A stretch of 64,000 nt of DNA from Pseudomonas sp. SID14000 (GTDB taxonomy: Bacteria > Pseudomonadota > Gammaproteobacteria > Pseudomonadales > Pseudomonadaceae): assembly GCF_002165135.1 (NCBI RefSeq), contig NZ_NFZQ01000002.1, forward strand, positions 62,001-126,000, written 5' to 3'. The notes beneath the pieces were generated by a model. That model worked only from the letters and a program-made list of their open reading frames with translations, was not told the DNA's origin and ran no database searches. The position numbers were made by a program, and so were the translations under genes. Shown piece by piece: positions 17,694 to 29,401 of this stretch. How positions within the stretch are numbered: position 1 is the stretch's first letter; every line of letters begins with the position of its first letter.

Positions 17694-20525
17694 ATGCAAG
17701 AAAGCGTGATGCAGCGCATGTGGGAAAGCGCCCACCTTTCAGGTGGTAACGCTGCATATGTGGAAGAGCTTTATGAGCTCTACCTGCACGACCCTAACGC
17801 TGTGCCAGAAGAGTGGCGCACCTACTTCCAGAAGTTGCCCGCCGACGGCAGCACCGCTACCGATGTATCGCACTCGACAATCCGCGACCATTTCGTACTG
17901 CTGGCAAAGAACCAGCGCCGCGCCCAACCGGTATCCGCCGGGAGCGTGAGCAGTGAACACGAGAAGAAGCAGGTTGAAGTTCTGCGACTGATCCAGGCCT
18001 ATCGTATGCGCGGCCATCAGGCTGCCAAGCTCGACCCGTTGGGGTTGTGGCAGCGTCCTGCGCCCGTAGACCTGTCGATCAATCATTACGGCTTGACCAA
18101 TGCCGATCTTGATACGACCTTCCGTGCCGGCGACCTGTTCATCGGCAAAGAGGAGGCGAGCCTACGCGAGATCTTCGAGGCGCTCCAGAAGACATATTGT
18201 CGCACCATCGGCGCCGAGTTCACCCACATCGTCGATTCCGAGCAGCGCAGCTGGTTCCAGCAGCGCCTGGAAAGCGTGCGCGGCCGTCCGGAGTTTTCCG
18301 CTGACGTGCAGGCCCACCTGCTCGAGCGCGTGACTGCCGGTGAAGGCCTTGAGAAATACCTGGGCACCAAGTACCCGGGCACCAAGCGTTTCGGCCTCGA
18401 GGGCGGCGAAAGCCTGATCCCGATGCTGGACGAGATGATCCAGCGTTCCGGTTCCTACGGCACCAAGGAAGTCGTGATCGGCATGGCCCACCGTGGCCGT
18501 CTGAACGTTCTGGTCAACACCTTCGGCAAGAACCCGCGCGAGCTGTTCGACGAGTTCGAAGGCAAGAAGATGAACGAGCTGGGCTCCGGTGACGTGAAGT
18601 ATCACCAGGGCTTCTCCTCGAACGTGATGACCCCGGGTGGCGAAGTGCACCTGGCCATGGCGTTCAACCCGTCCCACCTGGAAATCGTCTCGCCAGTGGT
18701 CGAGGGTTCGGTGCGCGCCCGTCAGGACCGTCGCAACGACACCGTTGGCGACAAGGTGCTGCCGATTTCGATCCACGGCGACGCCGCATTCGCCGGCCAG
18801 GGCGTGGTCATGGAAACCTTCCAGATGTCGCAGACCCGCGGTTTCAAGACCGGCGGCACCGTGCACATCGTGATCAACAACCAGGTTGGTTTCACCATCA
18901 GCAACCCGCTGGACGCGCGTTCCACCGAGTACGCCACCGACGTTGCCAAGATGATCCAGGCGCCGATCCTGCACGTGAACGGCGACGATCCGGAAGCCGT
19001 GCTGTTCGTTACCCAGCTGGCTATCGACTACCGCATGCAGTTCAAGCGTGACGTGGTCATCGACCTGGTCTGCTACCGCCGCCGCGGCCACAACGAGGCC
19101 GACGAACCGAACGGCACCCAGCCTTTGATGTACCAGCAGATCAGCAAGCAGCGCACGACTCGTGAATTGTACGCTGAGGCACTGATCCAGGCCGGCCGCA
19201 TCGATGCCGAGCGCGCCCAGGCCAAGATCGACGAGTACCGCAACGCGCTGGACAACGGCCTGCACGTGGTGAAGAGCCTGGTCAAGGAGCCGAACCGCGA
19301 GCTGTTCGTCGACTGGCGTCCGTATCTGGGCCATGCCTGGACTGCGCGTCACGACACCCGCTTCGACCTCAAGACCCTGCAGGAACTGTCGGCCAAGCTG
19401 CTGGAACTGCCGGAAGGCTTTGTCGTTCAGCGTCAGGTCGCCAAGATCTACGAAGACCGCCAGAAGATGCAGGCCGGTGGCTTGCCGATCAACTGGGGTT
19501 ATGCAGAGACCATGGCTTACGCCACGCTGCAGTTCGAAGGTCACCCGATCCGCATGACCGGCCAGGACATCGGCCGTGGCACCTTCTCGCACCGTCACGC
19601 GGTGCTGCACAACCAGAAGGACGCCAGCACCTACGTACCACTGAAGAACCTGTTCCCGGGTCAGCCGAGCTTCGAGCTGTACGACTCCTTCCTGTCGGAA
19701 GAAGCGGTACTGGCCTTCGAATACGGTTACTCGACCACCACGCCGAACGCGCTGGTGATCTGGGAAGCCCAGTTCGGCGACTTCGCCAACGGTGCGCAAG
19801 TGGTGATCGACCAGTTCATCACCAGCGGCGAGCACAAGTGGGGCCGCCTGTGCGGTCTGACCATGCTGCTGCCACACGGTTATGAAGGGCAGGGCCCGGA
19901 GCACTCCTCCGCGCGCCTGGAGCGTTACCTGCAGCTGTGCGCCGAGCACAACATCCAGGTGTGCGTACCGACCACCCCGGCCCAGATCTACCACCTGCTG
20001 CGTCGTCAGGTCATCCGTCCGCTGCGCAAGCCGCTGATCGTCCTGACGCCGAAGTCGCTGCTGCGCCACAAGCTGGCCATCTCGACCCTGGAAGACCTGG
20101 CAGAAGGCTCGTTCCAGACCGTGATCCCGGAAATCGACAGCCTCGATCCGGCCAAGGTCGAACGCCTGGTCCTGTGCGGCGGCAAGGTTTACTACGACCT
20201 GCTGGAAAAACGCCGTGCCGAAGGCCGCGAAGACATCGCCATCGTGCGTATCGAGCAGCTGTATCCGTTCCCTGAGGACGACCTGGTGGAAATCCTGGCG
20301 CCGTACACCAACCTCAAGCATGCGGTCTGGTGTCAGGAAGAGCCGATGAACCAGGGTGCCTGGTACAGCAGCCAGCACCACATGCGCCGTATCCTGGGCC
20401 GCCACAACAAGGCACTGGTCCTGGAATACGCCGGTCGCGACGCATCTGCCGCGCCTGCTTGTGGTTACGCCTCGATGCACGCCGAACAGCAGGAAAAACT
20501 GCTGCAAGACGCGTTCACTGTCTAA
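17694..20525 (+). CDS. sucA: 2-oxoglutarate dehydrogenase E1 component
   Basis: Thiamine-diphosphate decarboxylase of the 2-oxoglutarate dehydrogenase complex. The 943-aa protein has the full E1o layout: N-terminal segment MWESAHLSGGNAAYVEELY, the MAHRGRLNVLVN motif, ThDP-binding HGDAAFAGQGVVMET with NNQVGFTISNP, and the C-terminal transketolase-like region (EFGYST-like FEYGYSTTTPNALVIWEAQ, HGYEGQGPEHSSARLERYL). Length matches the family. It lies 42 bases before sucB. Confidence 0.98.
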   Translation: MQESVMQRMWESAHLSGGNAAYVEELYELYLHDPNAVPEEWRTYFQKLPADGSTATDVSHSTIRDHFVLLAKNQRRAQPVSAGSVSSEHEKKQVEVLRLIQAYRMRGHQAAKLDPLGLWQRPAPVDLSINHYGLTNADLDTTFRAGDLFIGKEEASLREIFEALQKTYCRTIGAEFTHIVDSEQRSWFQQRLESVRGRPEFSADVQAHLLERVTAGEGLEKYLGTKYPGTKRFGLEGGESLIPMLDEMIQRSGSYGTKEVVIGMAHRGRLNVLVNTFGKNPRELFDEFEGKKMNELGSGDVKYHQGFSSNVMTPGGEVHLAMAFNPSHLEIVSPVVEGSVRARQDRRNDTVGDKVLPISIHGDAAFAGQGVVMETFQMSQTRGFKTGGTVHIVINNQVGFTISNPLDARSTEYATDVAKMIQAPILHVNGDDPEAVLFVTQLAIDYRMQFKRDVVIDLVCYRRRGHNEADEPNGTQPLMYQQISKQRTTRELYAEALIQAGRIDAERAQAKIDEYRNALDNGLHVVKSLVKEPNRELFVDWRPYLGHAWTARHDTRFDLKTLQELSAKLLELPEGFVVQRQVAKIYEDRQKMQAGGLPINWGYAETMAYATLQFEGHPIRMTGQDIGRGTFSHRHAVLHNQKDASTYVPLKNLFPGQPSFELYDSFLSEEAVLAFEYGYSTTTPNALVIWEAQFGDFANGAQVVIDQFITSGEHKWGRLCGLTMLLPHGYEGQGPEHSSARLERYLQLCAEHNIQVCVPTTPAQIYHLLRRQVIRPLRKPLIVLTPKSLLRHKLAISTLEDLAEGSFQTVIPEIDSLDPAKVERLVLCGGKVYYDLLEKRRAEGREDIAIVRIEQLYPFPEDDLVEILAPYTNLKHAVWCQEEPMNQGAWYSSQHHMRRILGRHNKALVLEYAGRDASAAPACGYASMHAEQQEKLLQDAFTV

Positions 20526-20567
20526 CGCCTTCGCGCACCTGAAACCGAATTTAAGGAAACACTGATA

Positions 20568-21788
20568 ATGGCTATCGAGATCAAAGCCCCAACCTTCCCG
20601 GAATCGGTTGCCGATGGCACCGTTGCCACCTGGCACAAACAGCCGGGCGATGCCGTCAAGCGTGACGAGCTGATCGTCGACATCGAGACCGACAAGGTCG
20701 TCCTGGAAGTGCTGGCCACCGCCGACGGCGTACTGGGTGCCATCGTCAAGGGCGAGGGCGACACCGTTCTGTCCGACGAAGTACTGGGCTCGATCGTTGA
20801 AGGCGGTGCTGCCGCCGCTGCGCCAGCTGCCGCTCCGGCCGCTGCCGCTGCTGCTCCGGCTGCCGCTGCTGCCGACGCTGGCGAAGACGACCCGGTTGCC
20901 GCCCCGGCCGCGCGCAAGCTGGCCGAAGAGAACGGCATCGACCTGGCCAGCGTTGCCGGCACCGGTAAAGGTGGTCGCATCACCAAGGAAGACGTCGTCG
21001 CTGCCGTCGCCAACAAGAAGTCGGCACCTGCTGCGGCTGCCAAGCCTGCCGCCGCTGCCGCCCCGGTTGTCGTCGCTGCTGGCGACCGCACCGAGAAGCG
21101 TGTGCCGATGACCCGCCTGCGCGCCAAGATCGCCGAGCGTCTGGTCGAAGCCCAGTCGAGCATGGCCATGCTGACCACCTTCAACGAAGTCGACATGACC
21201 GAAGTCATGGCCCTGCGTTCGAAGTACAAGGACCTGTTCGAGAAGACCCACAATGGCGTGCGCCTGGGCTTCATGTCGTTCTTCGTCAAGGCTGCCACCG
21301 AAGCCCTGAAGCGCTTCCCGGCTGTCAACGCCTCGATCGATGGCAACGACATCGTTTACCACGGCTACGCCGACGTCGGTGTTGCGGTGTCCAGCGACCG
21401 TGGCCTGGTGGTACCGGTACTGCGTAACGCCGAGTCGATGAGCCTGGCGGAAATCGAGAACGGCATCGCCACCTTCGGCAAGAAGGCCCGTGACGGCAAG
21501 CTGGCCATCGAAGAGATGACTGGCGGCACCTTCACCATCACCAACGGTGGTACCTTCGGTTCGATGATGTCGACCCCGATCGTCAACCCGCCGCAGGCCG
21601 CGATTCTGGGTATGCACAACATCATCCAGCGCCCGATGGCCATCAATGGCCAGGTGGTGATTCGCCCGATGATGTACCTGGCGCTGTCGTACGATCACCG
21701 CCTGATCGACGGCAAGGAAGCGGTAACCTTCCTGGTCACCATCAAGAACCTGCTGGAAGATCCGTCTCGCCTGCTGCTGGACATCTAA
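20568..21788 (+). CDS. sucB: Dihydrolipoyl succinyltransferase (E2 of 2-oxoglutarate dehydrogenase)
   Basis: Core E2 subunit, 406 aa. It has one lipoyl domain with the lipoylated Lys in [10 protein letters not shown] (residue ~44), then an Ala/Pro-rich hinge (~80-105), the E3/E1-binding segment ([27 protein letters not shown]) and the acyltransferase domain ending in [13 protein letters not shown] with the catalytic His and Asp. A second Ala-rich linker separates the binding and catalytic domains. Confidence 0.98.
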
Positions 21789-21857
21789 CCCTCTGGCTGC
21801 GTACCGTGCCGGCCCTGGCTCCTCAGGAAGCCATGCCGCGCGGTTCGCGGCTTGTAG

Positions 21858-23318
<1,461 letters not shown>

Positions 23319-23329
23319 TTATAAGAAAC

Positions 23330-23370
23330 CACGGCGGGCTGCCCGTCGTGAGTCTTGCGTGCATGACTCA
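23330..23370 (+). promoter_or_regulatory. Tandem hairpins between lpdG and sucC
   Basis: CACGGCGGG/CCCGTCGTG (with one G-T wobble) runs straight into a second small hairpin (TGAGTC...GACTCA). There is no T-run, so this looks like an mRNA processing or stability element rather than a terminator. The 172-base gap could also contain a sucCD promoter. Confidence 0.45.
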
Positions 23371-23490
23371 CCGCGGAAAGTCCGCCGGACCGGATCACAT
23401 GGGAAAACCCGGGGTCAACGGTCACAGGTGGTGCGGCGCCAGTGATGGCGCAGCGCCGAAGCGCAGTACCTAACGAAGACGGTAAAAAGC

Positions 23491-24657
23491 ATGAATCTTC
23501 ACGAGTATCAGGGTAAGCAGCTGTTCGCTGAGTACGGCCTGCCAGTTTCCAAGGGTTTCGCTGTCGACACCCCTGAGCAAGCTGCAGAAGCCTGCGACAA
23601 GATCGGCGGGAACGAGTGGGTAGTAAAAGCCCAGGTTCACGCGGGTGGTCGCGGTAAAGCGGGCGGCGTCAAGCTGGTTCGCAGCAAAGAAGACGCCAAG
23701 GCGTTCGCTGCACAGTGGTTGGGCAAGAATCTGGTTACCTACCAGACCGATGCCAACGGTCAACCCGTCTCCAAGATTCTGGTCGAATCCTGCACTGACA
23801 TCGCCAAAGAGCTGTACCTGGGCGCTGTAGTCGATCGTTCGAGCCGCCGTATCGTGTTCATGGCCTCCACCGAAGGTGGCGTGGACATCGAGAAGGTCGC
23901 TCACGAAACGCCTGAGAAGATCCTCAAGGCCACCATCGACCCGCTGGTCGGTGCTCAGCCGTTCCAGGGTCGCGAGCTGGCGTTCCAGCTGGGCCTGGAA
24001 GGCAAGCAAGTTCAACAGTTCGCCAAGATCTTCGTTGGCCTGGCCAAGCTGTTCAAGGATCACGATCTGGCCCTGCTGGAAGTGAACCCGCTGGTGATCA
24101 AGGCCGACGGCGACCTGCACTGCCTCGATGCCAAGATCAACATCGACGCCAACGCCATGTACCGTCAGCCCAAGCTGAAAACCTTCCACGACCCGTCGCA
24201 GGACGATGCTCGTGAAGCCCACGCTGCCAAGTTCGAACTGAACTACGTTGCCCTCGAAGGCAACATCGGTTGCATGGTCAACGGTGCCGGCCTGGCCATG
24301 GGTACCATGGACATCGTCAACCTGCACGGCGGCAAGCCGGCCAACTTCCTCGACGTTGGCGGTGGTGCTACCAAAGAGCGCGTTACCGAAGCGTTCAAGA
24401 TCATTCTGTCCGACAGCAATGTCGCGGCCGTTCTGGTCAACATCTTCGGCGGCATCGTTCGCTGCGACATGATTGCCGAAGGCATCATCGGTGCAGTGAA
24501 AGAAGTCGGCGTTAAAGTTCCGGTCGTCGTTCGCCTTGAAGGCAACAACGCCGAACTGGGCGCTAAAGTACTGGCAGAAAGCGGTTTGAACATCATTGCG
24601 GCAACCAGCCTGACCGACGCTGCTCAACAAGTTGTCAAAGCTGCGGAGGGCAAGTAA
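23491..24657 (+). CDS. sucC: Succinyl-CoA synthetase, beta subunit
   Basis: ATP-grasp subunit of the enzyme that makes ATP/GTP from succinyl-CoA. The 388-aa protein starts [19 protein letters not shown], has the nucleotide-binding [19 protein letters not shown] motif and the C-terminal [15 protein letters not shown] segment ([17 protein letters not shown]). The last base of its TAA is the first base of the sucD ATG, so translation is coupled. Confidence 0.98.
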
Positions 24658-25541
24658 TGAGCGTCCTGATCAATAAAGATACCAAAGTCATCTGCCAGGG
24701 CTTCACCGGCTCGCAGGGTACTTTCCACTCCGAACAGGCCATCGCCTACGGCACCAAGATGGTCGGTGGTGTAACCCCAGGCAAGGGTGGCACCACCCAC
24801 CTGGGCCTGCCAGTGTTCAACACTGTGAAAGAAGCTGTGGAAGCTACCGGCGCTGATGCTTCGGTCATCTACGTTCCTGCTCCTTTCTGCAAGGACTCGA
24901 TCCTGGAAGCTGCCTTCGGTGGCATCAAGCTGATCGTGTGCATCACCGAAGGCATTCCTACCCTGGACATGCTGGATGCCAAGGTCAAGTGCGACGAGCT
25001 GGGCGTGACCCTGATCGGCCCTAACTGCCCAGGTGTCATCACCCCGGGCGAGTGCAAGATCGGCATCATGCCAGGTCACATCCACCTGCCAGGCAAGGTC
25101 GGTATCGTTTCGCGTTCCGGCACCCTGACCTACGAAGCTGTGAAGCAGACCACCGACGCCGGCTTCGGCCAGTCGACCTGTGTCGGCATCGGCGGTGACC
25201 CGATCCCGGGCTCCAACTTCATCGACATCCTGAAGCTGTTCCAGGAAGATCCGAAGACCGAAGCGATCGTCATGATCGGTGAGATCGGCGGTTCGGCTGA
25301 AGAAGAAGCCGCGGCCTACATCAAGGCCAACGTCACCAAGCCTGTGGTTTCCTACATCGCTGGTGTTACTGCACCTGCGGGCAAGCGCATGGGTCACGCT
25401 GGCGCCATCATTTCCGGCGGTAAGGGCACTGCGGACGAGAAGTTCGCCGCCCTGCAGGACGCTGGTGTGAAGACCGTGCGTTCCCTGGCTGATATCGGCA
25501 AGGCCCTGGCCGAGCTGACTGGCTGGGAAGTCAAGAAGTAA
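24657..25541 (+). CDS. sucD: Succinyl-CoA synthetase, alpha subunit
   Basis: CoA-binding and phospho-His subunit, 294 aa. N-terminal Rossmann region [20 protein letters not shown], signature RSGTLTYEA, and the active-site His in [12 protein letters not shown] are visible. It overlaps sucC by one base and ends 26 bases before a UUCG-loop terminator, closing the TCA operon. Confidence 0.98.
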   Translation: MSVLINKDTKVICQGFTGSQGTFHSEQAIAYGTKMVGGVTPGKGGTTHLGLPVFNTVKEAVEATGADASVIYVPAPFCKDSILEAAFGGIKLIVCITEGIPTLDMLDAKVKCDELGVTLIGPNCPGVITPGECKIGIMPGHIHLPGKVGIVSRSGTLTYEAVKQTTDAGFGQSTCVGIGGDPIPGSNFIDILKLFQEDPKTEAIVMIGEIGGSAEEEAAAYIKANVTKPVVSYIAGVTAPAGKRMGHAGAIISGGKGTADEKFAALQDAGVKTVRSLADIGKALAELTGWEVKK

Positions 25542-25567
25542 TACTGCTACACCCCCCACGCGCACAG

Positions 25568-25590
25568 AGGCCACCTTCGGGTGGCCTTTG
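25568..25590 (+). terminator. Intrinsic terminator of the TCA operon
   Basis: AGGCCACC-TTCG-GGTGGCCT, an 8-bp stem with a stable UUCG loop, followed by TTTG. Confidence 0.88.
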
Positions 25591-25618
25591 TCGTTTCCGG
25601 GGTTTGGGTATTCCTGGG

Positions 25619-25713
25619 CCGGCCCCTTCGCGGGTAAACCCGCTCCCACCGGAAATCACTAACCTTGAGCATTGTGAAGGACCTGTGGGAGCGGGTTTAC
25701 CCGCGAAGAGGCC
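25619..25713. repeat. REP pair (BIME), canonical P. putida type
   Basis: Two facing units with the core TTCGCGGGTAAACCCGCTCC and its complement, 28 bases apart, directly after the sucD terminator. Confidence 0.9.
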
Positions 25714-26023
25714 AGTACAGTCAGCAAAGATTTTTCGATGGGTTTGATAGGGGTTTTCACGCAGACGAAAGTTTCAATGCGAGGATAATCCCCCCTGTCC
25801 CCGGTCGCACAGACAACAAACACATACGCACATCGGACAAGCAGCACTGTGCCAGTGCGTTTAAGTGACAAAACAGTTACCCTACGCGCTCACTCTGTGC
25901 CCGTACCCCAAAAGGGAACGACACGCTAAACGGGTCTGGCCTATCAAGCCGGGCAGCATTTCCCCTCATCCAAAGGGAAATCCCCTCTCGAATCCCGATT
26001 TCAGCAGTGTGGTACTAACTTAA
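25714..26023. other. Gene-free leader before brnQ
   Basis: No credible ORF. It contains an A/C-rich stretch (GACAACAAACACA, ~25811) that resembles the AAnAAnAA pattern bound by Hfq/Crc in Pseudomonas; its distance from the brnQ start (>200 bases) makes a direct role doubtful. No promoter could be fixed. Confidence 0.3.
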
Positions 26024-27337
26024 ATGAAAGTTTTAAAAGGCCAGGACATTCTGGCGCTTGGCTTTATGACGTTTGCGCTTTTCGTAGGCGCGGGCAACAT
26101 CATCTTCCCGCCTATCGTCGGCCTGCAGTCAGGTCCGCACGTGTGGATGGCCGCCCTGGGCTTCCTGGTGACCGCCGTGGGCCTGCCGGTCATCACCGTG
26201 GTCGCCCTGGCCAAGGTCGGCGGCGGCATGGATGCCCTGAGCAGTCCGATCGGCAAGTTCTTCGGTGGCCTGTTGGCGGCCGTGTGCTACCTGTCGGTCG
26301 GCCCGCTGTTCGCCACCCCGCGCACCGCGACCGTGTCGTTCGAAGTGGGTGTTGCACCGCTGACCGGCGAAAGCCCGCTGGCGCTGTTCATCTACAGCCT
26401 GGTGTACTTCCTCGTGGTACTGGCCGTGTCCATGTATCCGGGCAAGCTGCTTGACACCGTGGGCCGCTTCCTGGCGCCGTTGAAGATCATCGCCCTGGCG
26501 GTGCTGGGCATCGCCGCCTTCGCGCTGCCTGCCGGCACCATTGGTGAGGCGCAGCCGGCCTATGCCGCCGCGGCGTTCTCCAAGGGCTTCTCCGATGGTT
26601 ACCTGACCATGGATACCCTGGGTGCTCTGGTGTTCGGTATCGTCATCGTCAACGCCATTCGCTCGCGTGGTGTCGAGTCGCCGAGGCTGATCACCCGCTA
26701 TGCCATCATCGCCGGCCTGATCGCCGGTGTCGGTCTGGCCCTGGTATACATCAGCCTGTTCCGCCTGGGCGCCACCAGCTACGACATCGCGGCTGACGCC
26801 ACCAACGGCGCGGCGGTACTGCATGCCTACGTGCAGCACACCTTCGGCTCGCTGGGCAGCGGCTTCCTCGCCGTGCTGATCGCGCTGGCCTGCCTGGTCA
26901 CCGCGGTTGGCCTGACCTGCGCCTGCGCCGAGTACTTCAGCCAGATCCTGCCGCTGTCGTACCGCGCGCTGGTGGTGATACTGGCGGGCTTCTCGCTGCT
27001 GATCTCCAACCTCGGCCTGACCAAGCTGATCATGTTCTCGATCCCGGTGCTCACCGCGATCTACCCGCCGTGCATCGTGGTGGTCGGGCTGAGCTTCGTG
27101 AAGGACCTGTGGAACTCGCCAACCCGCATCCTGGCGCCGGTGATGCTGGTGTCGCTGCTGTTCGGCATGGTCGATGCGATCAAGGGCAGCAGCATTGCCC
27201 ACGTGCTGCCGGACTTCATGGCGCACCTGCCGCTGAGCGACCAGGGCCTGGCCTGGCTGGTGCCTTCGGTGGTGACCCTGGTTGGCGCCGTGGCCTGCGA
27301 CCGCCTGCTCGGCAAGCCGCGCGAGGCGCTGGCCTGA
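26024..27337 (+). CDS. brnQ: Branched-chain amino acid transport system II carrier protein
   Basis: Sodium-coupled Leu/Ile/Val importer of the LIVCS family, 437 aa, ~12 transmembrane helices. The family N-terminus is clear ([26 protein letters not shown]), followed by [16 protein letters not shown] and [17 protein letters not shown]. Single gene, long leader, strong terminator ~70 bases after the stop. Confidence 0.93.
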   Translation: MKVLKGQDILALGFMTFALFVGAGNIIFPPIVGLQSGPHVWMAALGFLVTAVGLPVITVVALAKVGGGMDALSSPIGKFFGGLLAAVCYLSVGPLFATPRTATVSFEVGVAPLTGESPLALFIYSLVYFLVVLAVSMYPGKLLDTVGRFLAPLKIIALAVLGIAAFALPAGTIGEAQPAYAAAAFSKGFSDGYLTMDTLGALVFGIVIVNAIRSRGVESPRLITRYAIIAGLIAGVGLALVYISLFRLGATSYDIAADATNGAAVLHAYVQHTFGSLGSGFLAVLIALACLVTAVGLTCACAEYFSQILPLSYRALVVILAGFSLLISNLGLTKLIMFSIPVLTAIYPPCIVVVGLSFVKDLWNSPTRILAPVMLVSLLFGMVDAIKGSSIAHVLPDFMAHLPLSDQGLAWLVPSVVTLVGAVACDRLLGKPREALA

Positions 27338-27403
27338 TAGTCGAAGCCTGAGGGCGGCACCGGCCACAAGCCGAAGGGTGCTCGCCAAGGGTGGAAACTC
27401 AAG

Positions 27404-27436
27404 AGCCCCGTATCCGAGAGGATGCGGGGCTTTTTG
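27404..27436 (+). terminator. Intrinsic terminator of brnQ
   Basis: AGCCCCGTATC/GATGCGGGGCT pairs with one G-T wobble, followed by TTTTTG. Confidence 0.9.
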
Positions 27437-27448
27437 TTTGCCTGCACT

Positions 27449-27526
27449 GGCCTCTTCGCAGCACAAGGCTGCTCCTACAAGTACAGTGCCGTACCTGTAG
27501 GAGCAGCCTTGTGCTGCGAAGAGGCC
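27449..27526. repeat. REP pair, 'GCAGCACAAGGCTGC' variant
   Basis: The long inverted arms GGCCTCTTCGCAGCACAAGG and complement, extending through GCTCCTACA, face each other across a few bases. The same variant recurs at 44144-44240, defining a third REP subfamily here. Confidence 0.85.
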
Positions 27527-27632
27527 AGAACAGGCAATGCGGATTTCTGGGTGGGTGTGTGCCTTTTGCCGCTTGCCAGCGTCGAAATCCGGTCCCTATC
27601 CTTCAGGTATCTGGTCCTCTCGGGAACCCTGC

Positions 27633-28382
27633 ATGAACTTCATCCAAAGCAACTTCAACAACCTGTTGGCCATCGCCTGGTTCGCTCTGTGCTGGGGCGG
27701 CTACACCCGCTATGCCATCTGGAAGGGCCGCGACACCGCGTGCCTGGCCAGCGTGCTGCACCTGTATCGCGAAGACTGGATGCGCCGCATGCTGCTGCGC
27801 GACAACCGCATCGCCGATGCCAGCGTGATCGGCAACCTTGAGCGCAACGCATCGTTTTTCGCCTCCAGCACCCTGATCATCCTTGCAGGTATCCTCACCG
27901 TGCTCGGGGCCTCCGACCGGGCGCTGTCACTGCTGGCCGACTTGCCGCTGGTTCAGCAGACCTCCCAGGGCATGTCGGAGATCAAGCTGCTGTGCCTGGC
28001 CATGGTCTTCGTCTACGCCTTTTTCACCTTCAGTTGGTGCATGCGCCAATACAACTTCGCTGCAGTACTGGTGGGTTCGGCGCCGATGATCGGCGAACGG
28101 CTGGTCAATGAACTGGAGCGCAAGGCATTCGCCTCTCGGGCAGCGCGGGTGCTGTCACTTGCCGCCAACCAGTTCAACTTCGGCCTGCGTTCCTATTACT
28201 TCGGTATGGCCATGTTGAGCTGGTTCATCAGCCCATGGTTGTTCATGGTCATGAGTGTCGGGGTAGTGCTGATTCTGTACCGCCGTGAGTTCCATTCGGA
28301 TGTGCTGGATGTGATGGTGTTCACACCTACTGAAAGTGTCTCGCTCGAGCCCGCCAAGGAAACCACCGCACCTGCTACGTGA
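27633..28382 (+). CDS. DUF599 family membrane protein
   Basis: A 249-aa predicted inner-membrane protein with four hydrophobic segments (LLAIAWFALCWGGY; SSTLIILAGILTVLGASD; IKLLCLAMVFVYAFFTFSW; YYFGMAMLSWFISPWLFMVM). The cytosolic helix RREDWMRRML-like region and RQYNFAAVLVGSAP are characteristic of DUF599. Function is unknown in the family. I took the ATG at 27633 because family proteins start MNFI/MxFI; the upstream frame runs over the REP end. Confidence 0.75.
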   Translation: MNFIQSNFNNLLAIAWFALCWGGYTRYAIWKGRDTACLASVLHLYREDWMRRMLLRDNRIADASVIGNLERNASFFASSTLIILAGILTVLGASDRALSLLADLPLVQQTSQGMSEIKLLCLAMVFVYAFFTFSWCMRQYNFAAVLVGSAPMIGERLVNELERKAFASRAARVLSLAANQFNFGLRSYYFGMAMLSWFISPWLFMVMSVGVVLILYRREFHSDVLDVMVFTPTESVSLEPAKETTAPAT

Positions 28383-28408
28383 AACGTTTAATCCATAAAC
28401 TTCAGGCA

Positions 28409-28440
28409 CAAAAAAACCCGACAATGTCGGGTTTTTTTGT
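28409..28440. terminator. Bidirectional terminator (DUF599 gene / lipoprotein gene)
   Basis: AAAAAACCCGACA-AT-TGTCGGGTTTTTTT is symmetrical with A-run and T-run sides between convergent genes. Confidence 0.92.
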
Positions 28441-28449
28441 TTTAGCCGA

Positions 28450-28770
28450 TTACTGCTTGGCAGGTTCGGCTGGGGCAGCAGGGGCAGCAGGGGCTGCTTC
28501 TGTTGCCGGGGCGGCTGGCGCGGCTTCCGGAGCCGGAGTAGCCGGAGCGGCTTCTTCGGCGGCCTTCTGCTCGGCTTCGGCCTGATCTTTGGCGGCTTCG
28601 GCGTTTTCCTTGGCAGCCTCGTTCATTTTATCCTGAGCTTCGCCCGCTTTTTCCTGGGCTTGCTCGGCGTGTTGCTGTGCGTCCTGGGCTTTGTCTTCGC
28701 TCGCTTTATCGCAAGCGGCCAGGCCCATGGCAGCGGCCAGCATCAGAGCAAAAGCAAAAGGTTTACGCAT
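28450..28770 (-). CDS. Ala/Glu/Pro-rich lipoprotein
   Basis: A 106-aa lipoprotein: MRKPFAFALMLAAAMGLAAC (lipidated Cys 20, then Asp-Lys). The following ~50 residues are charged Ala/Glu/Lys/Gln helix with coiled-coil character (AQEKAGEAQDKMNEAAKENA); the tail is an Ala-Pro-Glu low-complexity repeat (APAAPATEAAPAAPAAPAEP). Asp after the lipid Cys in the E. coli rule would favour inner-membrane retention. Function unknown; probably a wall-spanning spacer or stress lipoprotein. The ATG at 28770 is chosen by the signal peptide. Confidence 0.75.
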   Translation of the reverse strand: MRKPFAFALMLAAAMGLAACDKASEDKAQDAQQHAEQAQEKAGEAQDKMNEAAKENAEAAKDQAEAEQKAAEEAAPATPAPEAAPAAPATEAAPAAPAAPAEPAKQ

Positions 28771-28924
28771 GGGGGTGTTTCTCCTTGGTGGAATAAGTGA
28801 CTTGTTCCTTCGAGTGCAACTACGCGGAATAAGTTCCGCGAAGATTACACATATATAACGCCCCGTTCTATATGGACTTTTCAACGATTTTATGCAGCTG
28901 CGGCAATGCGCGGGGAAACAGCCG

Positions 28925-29401
28925 ATGAGCGATTCAACCTTGATGGCCATGGCCGAGCGTTTTCTTTCGGCCCTGAAACATTGTCAGTTGTTGCAAATGC
29001 GCGTGGCGCAAGCCAATGCCGATGGCATGACCCTGGTTCTGCCCTGGTCACCGGCCATCGTCGGCAACCCGCAGACCGGCGCCGTGCATGGCGGCGCGCT
29101 GACCACGTTGATGGACACCACCTGCGGTATGGCCACGCTGTGCGTGCTGCCGCGCTTCGAAGTGTGCCCCACACTGGACCTGCGCATCGACTACATGCAC
29201 CCGGCTGAGGCGGGCAAGGATATCTACGGCCACGCCCAGTGCTACCGGGTTACCCGCGATGTAATCTTCACCCGTGGCACGGCCTACCAGGACGATCCTG
29301 CCCAGCCGATCTGCCAGGTGGTGGGCACGTTCATGCGCCTGGGCCAGGAGATCAAGGGAGGCATCCGCTTCGGCAACAGCCTGAAGGAGGGCGGGGCATG
29401 A
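28925..29401 (+). CDS. PaaI-type hotdog thioesterase
   Basis: A 158-aa single hotdog-fold domain. The catalytic region NPQTGAVHGGALTTLMDTT matches the PaaI/4HBT-like signature (HGG with a downstream Asp); DLRIDYMHPA follows as in the family. Substrate is probably an acyl- or aryl-CoA. GGGGAAA precedes the ATG at 28925. It overlaps the next, similar gene by four bases. Confidence 0.82.
   Translation: MSDSTLMAMAERFLSALKHCQLLQMRVAQANADGMTLVLPWSPAIVGNPQTGAVHGGALTTLMDTTCGMATLCVLPRFEVCPTLDLRIDYMHPAEAGKDIYGHAQCYRVTRDVIFTRGTAYQDDPAQPICQVVGTFMRLGQEIKGGIRFGNSLKEGGA

Noticed and set aside
25619..25871. Short ORFs over the REP pair after sucD
   Set aside because: They are translations of the REP palindromes and have no start signals or homologues.
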